Part shown: positions 8,893 through 16,612 of the stretch, one piece after another
How the letters are laid out: every line of letters starts with the position of its first letter
Position numbering within the stretch: position 1 is the stretch's first letter
NCBI RefSeq assembly: GCF_002013915.1
Contig: NZ_MBTF01000001.1
Span: 310,001-374,000, forward strand
Origin: Mucilaginibacter pedocola
Lineage (GTDB): Bacteria > Bacteroidota > Bacteroidia > Sphingobacteriales > Sphingobacteriaceae
Length of the DNA stretch: 64,000 nucleotides
Reading direction: 5' to 3'
Program-made: the position numbers and the translations under genes
The notes under the pieces: generated by a model
Told to the model about the DNA's origin: nothing
Seen by the model: the letters and a program-made list of their open reading frames with translations, nothing else
Databases searched by the model: none

Positions 8893-9597
8893 CTAATCCC
8901 ACCAAAGGTAAAGCCTTTTGGTTTTCTGCATTTCGCCGGCCATAGCTTCAACGCTTTCTGCGCCCTGGTCAACTACGTCGGGGCATACGGCGTATACGTC
9001 TTTAGCAAAGGCAAGCCAGTCCTTTGGCTCGTTGTGGATTACAAACTCGCACCAGTCGCCTGAGGCGGCAATGAGTTCGAGCGAATACCTTTTGTCGAAT
9101 TTATGGATAATGGTTATCAGGCAGTCGTTTGTAATGTTATAATTAATACCATCGGTACCAATTTGCTTCAAAATAGCGTACTTATCTGTTGTCTTCAACA
9201 CAGCAATGCGGTCGGGCTTTTTACCGATATTGAAATTAGTTTCTAATAGAAATATAGAGTAGCCCTGCCGCCGAAAACTGTCTTTCAAGTCAAAAACAAG
9301 TTTGTATGATTTGGGGCCTTGTTCGTCGAATACAAGGCCTTTTAAGTGAATAGGGTCAACTTCGGTTTCCTTTCCGTCGTCATAAAGCCGACCAAGCGAA
9401 TAGTGGAAATCTTCAATTTTGGAATGGTTTAGCTTCTTGATATCTTTTACAATACCGGTATCTATCTGCAAGCTGTCGAAGAGTTTACGCTCTGCGGTAG
9501 TAAGCCCATGTGCGGCGTTTTTTACATTGCTTTCACAAGCAGAAAGTAGGCAAGGTATATAAGCCCAAAACAACCATTTATAATAATTTGCTTTCAT
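8893..9597 (-). CDS. DUF4253-domain lipoprotein
   Basis: 234 residues from ATG 9597, chosen because it yields a clean lipoprotein signal (LLSAC, Cys21). The longer frame to 9756 adds 53 residues that cross the arsR operator. The C-terminal third (GTDGINY..., SGDWCEF, AKDVYAVCPDVVDQG, LYLWWD) matches DUF4253 as I know it, a family of unknown function often linked to toxin-immunity or suppressor loci. The N-terminal half is unassigned. It is likely anchored in a membrane and faces the periplasm. It ends 11 bp from the end of the nucleotidase gene, tail to tail. Confidence 0.72.
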   Translation of the reverse strand: MKANYYKWLFWAYIPCLLSACESNVKNAAHGLTTAERKLFDSLQIDTGIVKDIKKLNHSKIEDFHYSLGRLYDDGKETEVDPIHLKGLVFDEQGPKSYKLVFDLKDSFRRQGYSIFLLETNFNIGKKPDRIAVLKTTDKYAILKQIGTDGINYNITNDCLITIIHKFDKRYSLELIAASGDWCEFVIHNEPKDWLAFAKDVYAVCPDVVDQGAESVEAMAGEMQKTKRLYLWWD

Positions 9598-9665
9598 AAA
9601 AAAATCCCGGGCTACTAAAATATGGTTCGTAGAAATGGATTTATGAATTAAACTCAAAAAATGTT

Positions 9666-9710
9666 TTGTCGTTATATGGCGACGTATTATATTTGTCGTT
9701 ATATAACGAC
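9666..9710 (+). promoter_or_regulatory. arsR promoter with two operator palindromes
   Basis: TTG (9666-9668), a 19-nt spacer and TATATTTG (9688-9695) make an exact Bacteroidota promoter. GTCGTTATATAACGAC (9695-9710) is a perfect palindrome at the predicted start site. GTCGTTATATGGCGAC (9668-9683) is a second, imperfect copy inside the spacer. Occupancy of both sites would block polymerase, as expected for autorepression by the ArsR protein that follows. Confidence 0.8.
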
Positions 9711-9713
9711 ACG

Positions 9714-10040
9714 ATGATATTACGCCGCGATATTTTTCAGGCCCTTGCCGACCCAACCCGCCGGACTATATTGGTGTTGTTGGCATCGCAAACCATTACA
9801 GCGGGTGCCATAGCTGGCCATTTTGAAGGTGCACGGTCTACCATATCCAAGCATATTGCCATACTCACCGAATGTGGTTTGGTAGAAGCCAAAGAGCAGG
9901 GGCGCGAGATCTATTACGCGTTGAAGATGGAAAAAATGGCAGAAGTAGATCTGTGGATGAACGAACTGCGGCAAATATGGGAGCAGCGTTTCGACAGGCT
10001 GGAGCAATACCTCGATAAAATTCAAAACCAACAAAAATAA
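9714..10040 (+). CDS. ArsR-family winged-helix regulator
   Basis: 108 residues from ATG 9714; the longer frame from 9666 would translate the promoter. The pattern FQALADPTRRTILVLLASQTITAGAIAGHF...STISKHIAILTECGLVEAKEQGREIYY is the ArsR winged HTH. No Cys metal-binding motif (CVC) is present, so it is not a classical metal sensor. This sub-type usually lies next to an SRPBCC (AHSA1-like) gene, as here with a 4-nt gap, and the two are probably co-transcribed and autorepressed. The ligand is unknown, possibly a small hydrophobic molecule bound by the SRPBCC partner. Confidence 0.88.
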   Translation: MILRRDIFQALADPTRRTILVLLASQTITAGAIAGHFEGARSTISKHIAILTECGLVEAKEQGREIYYALKMEKMAEVDLWMNELRQIWEQRFDRLEQYLDKIQNQQK

Positions 10041-10044
10041 ACTT

Positions 10045-10491
10045 ATGGAAGACATGGAATTGCGCACTATGCGTATTACCCGCATCTTTAAAGCACCTGT
10101 GGCCCTGCTATGGGAAGTTTGGACTAACCCCGAACACATCGTAAACTGGTGGGGGCCTAATGGTTTTACCAACACTATACAAACTATGGATGTAAGCGAA
10201 GGAGGCGAATGGCGCTTAACCATGCACGGCCCTGATGGTACCGACTATGCCAACCGCAGCGTATTTTTAGAACTTGTGCCGATGCAAAAGATAGTTTACG
10301 AGCATTTTAACCCGCATTTTATTACTACCGTTTTATTTGAAGCACGCGGAAACGAAACTTATATGGACTGGAGTATGCTGTTTGATACGGCTGAGATGCG
10401 CGATATAGTTGTGAAGGCTCACAAAGCGGAGGAGGGATTGAAACAGAATGTGGAGAAATTGGAGGAATATCTTCGGGCAAAGCAGATTTGA
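10045..10491 (+). CDS. SRPBCC (AHSA1-like) protein
   Basis: 148 residues. It begins with the family signature ITRIFKAPVALLWEVWTNPEHIVNWWGPNGF and continues through GGEWRLTMHGPDG and the final helix (KAEEGLKQNVEKLEEYL). This START-like fold binds hydrophobic ligands in a deep pocket, and the AHSA1 name comes from homology to Hsp90 activators. It is cytosolic, with no signal or membrane segment. It follows the ArsR regulator after 4 bp and so is probably made only when that repressor is released. No substrate can be read from the sequence. Confidence 0.85.
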   Translation: MEDMELRTMRITRIFKAPVALLWEVWTNPEHIVNWWGPNGFTNTIQTMDVSEGGEWRLTMHGPDGTDYANRSVFLELVPMQKIVYEHFNPHFITTVLFEARGNETYMDWSMLFDTAEMRDIVVKAHKAEEGLKQNVEKLEEYLRAKQI

Positions 10492-10498
10492 TAATTTC

Positions 10499-10605
10499 TC
10501 ACGCAACGGCGCAAAGCCGCAAAGAAATAAGCGCACTGTTTTGCGATATTTCGAGCGATATATCTACGTTATTGCAAAACTTTGCGTCTTCGCGTCTTTG
10601 CGTGA
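10499..10605. repeat. Intergenic inverted repeat, GCAAAG-word family
   Basis: A left arm at 10499-10524 (starting TCACGCAACGGCGCAAAG) and a right arm at 10580-10605 (ending GTCTTTGCGTGA) are reverse complements at 22 of 26 positions by my alignment, around a 55-bp centre. Each arm is built of repeated CGCAAAG words. The same word recurs at 51929-51980. It lies between convergent genes and could act as a transcription end. Confidence 0.7.
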
Positions 10606-10619
10606 ATATTTTAAGTTTG

Positions 10620-11762
10620 CTAATTCTTCTGTTGCATAAAAAAGAAAACCGCCGCTGCTATCAGCATCAACCCAATTAACACCGTCAATACAATTTTTAT
10701 TACACTGTAAGGCCGTTGCCCTATTACCTCGCCCGTACTGGCGTTCACCGTAAACTGGTAAACTTTGCTGCCATAGTTATAAGCACTCACCCACACAGGC
10801 AGCATCAGGTATTTAATGCCTTTATTGCGATAGTTAGTGGCGGTATTGTCAACACGTTGTTCATCGCCGCCAATGTCTTCGCGTATCGCCGTATCTATAT
10901 CGCGGCCCATTATATCTTTCGCTTTTTCTAACCCGTCTTGCGGCGGCAACTGGTAGGTTTCGGACCGGAAGCCGCTGAGGTACCGCTCATCAAACTTGGC
11001 CAGCATCTCCAGTTTCCAGGGCGTAAGCTGGTTCATTGTTTTCTCGGGTAAAGATTTGCTGGCTGATACCAGCACATCGCGGAAACGGCAATGCACCGTA
11101 CCCGATGTGTACGACCAGCGGGTATGCCTTACCTGCCGTGTGCGCGTTTGGGTTTTTCCATCAACCGTTTCTGTATAGGTTTCTGTAGTGTAGTAATAGT
11201 CGCCCCGTTCGCCGGTATAGTCGGTAACGGTATTGGCATCGTAAGCCCAATGCGGTAGGTAAACGCCTTGCAAAATACTTCGCGTACCGCCAACCTTGCG
11301 CGCTAAATCATTAGGGGCAAACCAAAGCCCTTTTAGCCATTGCTGGAAATATTCAATGCCTTGTTTCTGTGTCACCTCAAAAGGCAGCACATAATGCGGT
11401 GGCAGGTAATTGTTGCCGGCCTGCTGGTTCAATACCAGTGGCGATGTACAAAAGGGGCAGCTATCTGATGTTACCGAAGCATTCAGCACCGTTTGCGAAC
11501 CGCAGTTGCGGCAGTCTACTACCTTAATGTTATCCGTCGCGCGTGTTTCATCAATATTGGCTATAAAATTATCATAGTCAATGGGGGCGATATTGTTCGC
11601 TTCATCAGTAGTGGCAATTGCATTGCTTTGCCCGCAATAGCTGCATTGCAGGCTGCGCGTGCCCGGCGCAAATTGCAGCAAAGCACCGCAGCCTTCGCAT
11701 TTAAGCGAATTGCCAATATTATCTGCCGGCTTTGGTAGCGGGCTCGTTTGTTGGGGCGGCAT
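10620..11762 (-). CDS. Double zinc-ribbon membrane protein (SPFH partner)
   Basis: 380 residues. Two four-cysteine zinc ribbons sit at the N-terminus (KCEGCG...LQCSYCG about 21-44; DCRNCG...SCPFCT about 83-106). A middle domain rich in Tyr/Thr/Arg with repeated W and Y follows, and one membrane helix at the extreme C-terminus (VLTVLIGLMLIAAAVFFF, about 356-375). Such proteins are often mislabelled as helicases or primosomal proteins because of the ribbon. It starts right after the SPFH gene (stop and start adjacent at 11763/11762), so the two are surely co-transcribed. This pairing resembles the YdjG/YdjI membrane-stress modules of Firmicutes. The function in this host is unknown. Confidence 0.75.
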   Translation of the reverse strand: MPPQQTSPLPKPADNIGNSLKCEGCGALLQFAPGTRSLQCSYCGQSNAIATTDEANNIAPIDYDNFIANIDETRATDNIKVVDCRNCGSQTVLNASVTSDSCPFCTSPLVLNQQAGNNYLPPHYVLPFEVTQKQGIEYFQQWLKGLWFAPNDLARKVGGTRSILQGVYLPHWAYDANTVTDYTGERGDYYYTTETYTETVDGKTQTRTRQVRHTRWSYTSGTVHCRFRDVLVSASKSLPEKTMNQLTPWKLEMLAKFDERYLSGFRSETYQLPPQDGLEKAKDIMGRDIDTAIREDIGGDEQRVDNTATNYRNKGIKYLMLPVWVSAYNYGSKVYQFTVNASTGEVIGQRPYSVIKIVLTVLIGLMLIAAAVFFFMQQKN

Positions 11763-12881
11763 TTAGGCTAATGGTAGGGGCGGGGGCTCGTTATCAAACA
11801 TCTCGGCAAGGTCGTGCGCCGTAGCAGCACTGGCCCAGCCTGGCATACCTTTTTTCCATACCAGGGTATCTTTTGTAAGTGTTTTTGCGCTTACCATATC
11901 CTTAATAGCGTCTAAAGCAAAAGGACCTTCGGCCTTACCGTTCACCGCTACATGGTATTGTATGGCCGGGAATGTTGGAGGTGCTGTTTCGCCGGAAGGG
12001 TTATTGCCATCAAAGTTAGCTTCGCGGAAAATGTTGCCGGTTTGCTTTGCTATACCTGCCGCAACACCGAGCCCCATACCCAGCGAAGCCATATTGCCGC
12101 CAGCTGTATTTTCGGCTGCTTTCACCATAGCTTCGGTGCCCTGCAGTTGAGCATAGGCGCCCAGGTTGCCCAATACGCTCATCTGGCTGCGTTTATCAAG
12201 CATTTCTTCTACCTCGGGCGGTAGCGATATATTCTCTACCAGTAATTTTGTAACCAGCAGGCCTATGCCTTTAAAATCGCCGTTCACGCTATCCTGTATT
12301 ACTTTGCCCATTTCGCTGTAGTTGGCGGCAAGTTCGAGTATTGGTAGTTTCGATTCAGCTACTGCATCCATACCGTTAGTAACTACATTATCGCGTAGTT
12401 GGCTGCTCACATCTTCTACCGTATAGTAGGGGTTGGTGCCCGATACCTGCTGTATAAAAAGCTTAGGGTCATCTACCTTAAAGTTAAACGAGCCGAATGC
12501 CCGCAGCCTCAGGGGCCCAAACTCTTTATCGCGCAGCATCACCGGGTTTTTGGTCCCCCATTTTTGGTTCAGGAACTGGCGGGTGCTCACGTAATATACT
12601 TCGGCCTTAAAAGGGCTATTGAAGTTATGCGGCAAGTTGCGGAGGTTGGTTAGTATAGGTATGTTTTTGGTGGTTAGTTCATAGGTGCCGGGATAAAACA
12701 CATCGGCTACCCGGCCTTCATCCATAAAAATAGCCACTTGCGATTCGCGCACCACCAACTGAGCGCCATTTTTTATCTCATCGTTATAACGCGGGAATTT
12801 CCAAACAATCGTGTCGGGGGTATCGTCGCGCCATTCAATTATATCAATAAACTGGTCAAAAAATGCATCTAATATTCCCAT
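11763..12881 (-). CDS. SPFH (band-7/YdjI-like) protein with C-terminal GYF_2 domain
   Basis: 372 residues. It opens MGILDAFFDQFIDIIEW and continues with VVRESQVAIFMDEGRVADVFYPGTYELTT, the SPFH core of the YdjI group (about 40-240). A helical Ala/Gly-rich stretch (about 240-290) is followed by a GYF_2 domain (YHVAVNGKAEGPFALDAI to GMPGWASA, about 308-360), used for protein-protein contacts. There is no N-terminal membrane helix, so membrane association would be peripheral. It precedes the zinc-ribbon membrane protein with no gap, which suggests a complex on the membrane, perhaps in envelope stress. The role is inferred from domain company. Confidence 0.78.
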   Translation of the reverse strand: MGILDAFFDQFIDIIEWRDDTPDTIVWKFPRYNDEIKNGAQLVVRESQVAIFMDEGRVADVFYPGTYELTTKNIPILTNLRNLPHNFNSPFKAEVYYVSTRQFLNQKWGTKNPVMLRDKEFGPLRLRAFGSFNFKVDDPKLFIQQVSGTNPYYTVEDVSSQLRDNVVTNGMDAVAESKLPILELAANYSEMGKVIQDSVNGDFKGIGLLVTKLLVENISLPPEVEEMLDKRSQMSVLGNLGAYAQLQGTEAMVKAAENTAGGNMASLGMGLGVAAGIAKQTGNIFREANFDGNNPSGETAPPTFPAIQYHVAVNGKAEGPFALDAIKDMVSAKTLTKDTLVWKKGMPGWASAATAHDLAEMFDNEPPPLPLA

Positions 12882-13227
12882 AGGTATGTTGGTTACGTTG
12901 GTTTTAAAGATGGCAAAAAAAATCCAATTGCTAAACGCGTATTCCTCTCATGCAATGCGTTGTAGGTTAGGGCTGTAAATTCTGTTCATTTTGTTCATTT
13001 TTTATTCAGAGCAAACAGTTGTGGCGCCTTTCATTTAATTAAAAGGTTATTAACTGTGAGGTATTCTTAAAGAAATATCGCGATTTTTTAAACTATGAAT
13101 TTGTGTGGGTGATGTTTTATTTACTCGCAGGTTAAGCACCTTGTTGCCTGGTTGAATATTTGCCCTTAACTTAATATATTGCCTATTGTTAACCAATGCC
13201 CCTGTTTAACCCCTAAGCCGATTTGCT
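12882..13227. other. Divergent intergenic region without genes
   Basis: This is 346 bp between the SPFH gene (minus) and the multi-PAS kinase (plus). It is AT-rich and holds a short direct duplication TGTTCATTTTGTTCATTTTT near 12981. I see no convincing TTG/TAnnTTTG promoter pair, no small ORF with good features and no RNA hairpin. It presumably holds both promoters. Confidence 0.4.
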
Positions 13228-15504
13228 ATGCCCAAGCCCGCACTAATACAAAACGAATTTGATGAGAGGCTGCTTCAGTTGCTCATCTCCCGTATAGAAG
13301 ATTATGCGATTTATATGCTCGACCCTAACGGGTACATCCTGAGCTGGAACCAGGGCGGGCAAAACATAAAAGGCTACACTACTGATGAAGTGGTGGGCAG
13401 GCACATCTCCATGTTTTATACCACGCAGGATCGTCGTAAAAACCTGCCCAACGAAGAACTGGCCTCTGCCCTTAAAAACAATATACACGAAAGCCAGGGC
13501 TGGCGCGTACGTAAAGATGGTTCGGTTTTTTGGGCTGATGTGGTGATGACCACCTTGTACGATGATGACGGTTATTTAAAAGGTTTTGCTAAAATAACCC
13601 GCGATATTACCGAAAGGAAAAAACGCGAAGACCAAAAAACACTGGTAAATGCTGAGCTGGAGCGCCGCGTGAAAGCCAATACCGAAAAAATAATTGCCCG
13701 CGAGCGCCGTTTCCGGGCGCTCATAGAAAATAGTTACGATGGCATATCCCTGTTAGACCGTTATTGGAATGTGCTTTATCGCAGCAAATCCGCAGCGCGT
13801 ATAAATGGCTGGAGTAATGAGGAACGCGCCGCCGAAAAATTTGAACACCTGATACACCCCGATGACCTGGGTATTGTGCGCGACCTATTTAGGCGTGTAT
13901 TGGCGCAACCCGATAAACCGTTTGTGGGTACTTACCGCACCTTGCACAAACTTGGCCACTATATTTGGATAGAGTGCCAGCTGAATAATTTATTGAACGA
14001 CCCCGATGTGGAGGCCATTGTTTGCAACTTCCGCGATGTAACGGGCCGCATATTGGCCGACGAACAGATACGCGAGAAAACCGGGCAGATAAGCAATATA
14101 CTCGAAAGCATTACCGATGGCTTTATAGCGCTTGATAAAAACTACTGCTACACTTATGCCAACCACCGTGTAGGGGAAATGATAGGTATTGACGCTGCTA
14201 ACATGATTGGCAAATGCGTTTGGGAGATGTTCCCCGATGCGGTGAACTCTGATACGTTTAAGGCTTTTAAACGAGCCATGGAAAACCAGGAATATGTAAC
14301 CAATGAAGATTATTACGCACCGCTGGGCCTGTGGCAAGAAAACCATATTTATCCCTCGCCGGATGGCCTTTCGGTGTTTATTCGGGATGTAACCGAGAGT
14401 AAATTGGCGCAGGCATCTATGCAGCAATCAGAATCTAACCTGCGTTCGGTGTTCGAGAATACCGATCTTGCCATTGTGCTGTTTGATACAGAGACGCGTT
14501 TGTTATCGTTCAATAATAACGCGCGTAGCCTGGCCGACAAGTATTTTAAAACGGAATTGCGCATAGGCGAATCGGCGTTTTATTATTGCCTGCCCGAACG
14601 TGTGGATGATGTGCAACGTATTTTCAGGAAACTACGCCGCAAATCGCCTATTGTTTACGAGGTTTCTTATCCTTCGGCGCCCGGGCAGTTGCAATGGTTT
14701 GAGGTGCGTTGGGTAAATGTGCTCAACAGGCAAAACCAGCCCATAGGCGTTATACTCACCTTAAAAGATATCACCGAGAAGAAACAGGCAGATTTTGAAC
14801 GCGACCATATTACTACCGATCTGATACAACGTAATAAAGATCTGGAGCAGTTTACCTACATCGTATCGCACAACCTGCGGCAGCCGGTGGCCAATATTAA
14901 GGGGCTGTCGGATATCCTATCGGACGAGATGGCCGCCGATGACCCTAACGCACCGGCATTGCAGGCACTTGGTATTTCGGTAAGTAACCTGGATAAGGTT
15001 ATTATTGACCTGAACCATATTTTGCAGGTAAACAGCCAGGCTAACGATACGCTGGAAATGGTATCATTACCCGAACTTATTGAGGAAGTAAAAGCAGGTA
15101 ACAGCCAGTTGATAGCCAAGCATCACGCCAAAATACACTGCGATTTTGATGCCGCAAGTAAGCTGAATAACCTGAAAACCTACCTTTACAGCATCTTCCA
15201 AAACCTTATTGTAAACAGCATAAAATACCGCCGGCCAGGTGTAGATCCGGTTATAAATATCAGCAGTAAAATAGCTGCAAACAAGGCCTGCCTGTATTTT
15301 GAAGATAATGGCAAAGGGATAGACCTGCAGCGCAACGGACATCAGCTATTCGGCCTCTACAAACGCTTCGATTTGAGTGTAGAGGGTAAAGGTATGGGCC
15401 TGTTTATGGTAAAAACGCAGGTAGAACGCCTCGGCGGGAAGATATCTGTAGAAAGCGAAGTGAATAAGGGGAGTACGTTTAAACTGGAATTTCCACTGAA
15501 ATAA
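13228..15504 (+). CDS. Multi-PAS sensor histidine kinase
   Basis: 758 residues with no membrane segment, so a cytosolic sensor. About four PAS domains: 15-135 (ISRIEDYAIYMLDPNGYILSW), 155-280, 285-395 and 405-520, several followed by PAC motifs (FAKITRDITERKK, FIRDVTES, ILTLKDITEKKQ). The dimerisation box is FTYIVSHNLRQPVANIKG with phospho-acceptor H548. An HATPase_c domain with N box (FQNLIVNSIKYR), G1 (EDNGKGID) and G2 (KGMGLFMVK) ends the protein. It has no receiver domain and no adjacent response regulator, so its partner is elsewhere. Light, redox or small ligands are possible cues, but none can be read from the sequence. Confidence 0.88.
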   Translation: MPKPALIQNEFDERLLQLLISRIEDYAIYMLDPNGYILSWNQGGQNIKGYTTDEVVGRHISMFYTTQDRRKNLPNEELASALKNNIHESQGWRVRKDGSVFWADVVMTTLYDDDGYLKGFAKITRDITERKKREDQKTLVNAELERRVKANTEKIIARERRFRALIENSYDGISLLDRYWNVLYRSKSAARINGWSNEERAAEKFEHLIHPDDLGIVRDLFRRVLAQPDKPFVGTYRTLHKLGHYIWIECQLNNLLNDPDVEAIVCNFRDVTGRILADEQIREKTGQISNILESITDGFIALDKNYCYTYANHRVGEMIGIDAANMIGKCVWEMFPDAVNSDTFKAFKRAMENQEYVTNEDYYAPLGLWQENHIYPSPDGLSVFIRDVTESKLAQASMQQSESNLRSVFENTDLAIVLFDTETRLLSFNNNARSLADKYFKTELRIGESAFYYCLPERVDDVQRIFRKLRRKSPIVYEVSYPSAPGQLQWFEVRWVNVLNRQNQPIGVILTLKDITEKKQADFERDHITTDLIQRNKDLEQFTYIVSHNLRQPVANIKGLSDILSDEMAADDPNAPALQALGISVSNLDKVIIDLNHILQVNSQANDTLEMVSLPELIEEVKAGNSQLIAKHHAKIHCDFDAASKLNNLKTYLYSIFQNLIVNSIKYRRPGVDPVINISSKIAANKACLYFEDNGKGIDLQRNGHQLFGLYKRFDLSVEGKGMGLFMVKTQVERLGGKISVESEVNKGSTFKLEFPLK

Positions 15505-15527
15505 GAAATATAAACGAACGCTATACC

Positions 15528-15663
15528 ATCATGTCATCCCGAACAAGCGGCGTAGGGTTGAGTGGTAGGGGCGAGGAGGGAACCTGTACGATTTGCAAGT
15601 CGCCGGGGCATTGTGGTTAGCTTTGCATGCGTGCCACAAGGGAGGACCCTTGCGGCAGCGGGA
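15528..15663. repeat. Degenerate GTCATCCCGAAC-type intergenic sequence
   Basis: The segment begins TGTCATCCCGAACAAGCGG and continues with GAGGAGGGAACC-like words, a pattern I recognise as a dispersed intergenic repeat in many Bacteroidota. No clean inverted partner is visible here and the rest of the gap shows no gene, so this is a weak call. Confidence 0.35.
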
Positions 15664-15705
15664 AAAAACAGAAGCGCCGTTTGAATAAGTTCAAACTGCG
15701 CTTCT
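15664..15705 (-). terminator. Terminator of the DUF2807 gene
   Basis: AGAAGCGC (15670-15677) with GTTTGAA pairs with TTCAAAC and GCGCTTCT (to 15705), with one mismatch and a 4-nt loop. Read on the minus strand, the stem is followed at once by GTTTTTT, which fits an intrinsic terminator for the gene at 15723. Confidence 0.8.
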
Positions 15706-15722
15706 GATAAATATTTTTTAAC

Positions 15723-16421
15723 TCAATCAACCTTATTAACCCTACCCGAACCTGAAACATGGGTTTCAGTTACCCGTGCGCTGCCCGAATAATCGACACC
15801 GCCGCTGCCTGATATACTTGCCGAAACAGTTTTATTAGCCGTGATATTAACGCTGCCACTGCCCGAAATGCGTGCCGCAAGGTTTTGTGTTGTTACCCGT
15901 TTGGCATTTATTTCGCCCGAGCCTGAAATGCGAGCTTCGGTATCATTAGCCGAACCGCTAACGTTTATACCCCCCGAACCGCTAAGCGCCAGTTCCAGAT
16001 TTTGTGCTTTTACGGCCGCTTGTAAGTTGCCCGAGCCACTGAGTGCTACTTTGGCATCGTTGCCGGTTATGGTACCTTCCAATACGGTGTTGCCTGAACC
16101 GCCATTACCCAAATAGCTTAACTGTTTAGCGGTAACGTAAATATTGCCGCGCTTAATGTTGCGGTGCTTCCACCAGCTGTTCTTCAGGTTTATTTTTAAA
16201 ACGCCGCCGTCAACTTCGGTTTTAATATCGTTTGCCACATCGGCATCCACATCCAGTTTAAGGGTTTCGGTGCCATCAATTTTTACTTTAACGTTGAAAG
16301 GCCCATTACACTCGATACCGGTATAGCCCGATACATTGCGTGTTACAGTTTGTGCCGATGCGCTAAATGCAGCAAAAGTTGCCGCTATGGCCAAAGAGCA
16401 GAATATTGTTAGTTTTTTCAT
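15723..16421 (-). CDS. Exported DUF2807 (GIN-domain) beta-helix protein
   Basis: 232 residues. A Sec signal peptide (MKKLTIFCSLAIAATFAAFSASAQ) is followed by the GIN/DUF2807 domain: a head with VSGYTGIECNGPFNVKVKIDG, then about six turns each carrying an (I/L)SGSG(x) motif spaced about 20 residues apart. This builds a right-handed beta-helix of the putative auto-transporter adhesin head family. It is likely in the periplasm or on the surface. The function is unknown for the family; roles in envelope or adhesion are suggested. The gene is monocistronic with its own terminator. Confidence 0.85.
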   Translation of the reverse strand: MKKLTIFCSLAIAATFAAFSASAQTVTRNVSGYTGIECNGPFNVKVKIDGTETLKLDVDADVANDIKTEVDGGVLKINLKNSWWKHRNIKRGNIYVTAKQLSYLGNGGSGNTVLEGTITGNDAKVALSGSGNLQAAVKAQNLELALSGSGGINVSGSANDTEARISGSGEINAKRVTTQNLAARISGSGSVNITANKTVSASISGSGGVDYSGSARVTETHVSGSGRVNKVD

Positions 16422-16503
16422 AATGGAGGTTTTTATATAGGACGCGCGGGAAAAGATTCCGTTACAGGGAAATTTGCATTAAAACTCAAATCCTCATAAG
16501 AAG

Positions 16504-16600
16504 TTTGTCATGCTGAACGAGAGCGAAGCATCTAATAGTCGATCTGCAATGTGGCGAAAACATTGTGGCCAATAGATGCTTCGTGCCTCAGCATGACAAA
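16504..16600. repeat. Intergenic hairpin repeat, GTCATGCTGA family
   Basis: TTTGTCATGCTGA (16504-16516) and TCAGCATGACAAA (16588-16600) are perfect 13-bp inverted arms. They continue inward as a second pair, GCGAAGCATCT and AGATGCTTCGT, around a central stretch that itself folds (CAATGT/ACATTG). It lies just past the TonB-receptor gene and may end that operon. Confidence 0.75.
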
Positions 16601-16612
16601 AAGGAACCTGAG

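Noticed and set aside
8893..9756. Long version of the DUF4253 protein with 53 extra residues
   Set aside because: The extension would be encoded across the arsR promoter and operators and hides a clean lipoprotein signal at the internal ATG 9597.
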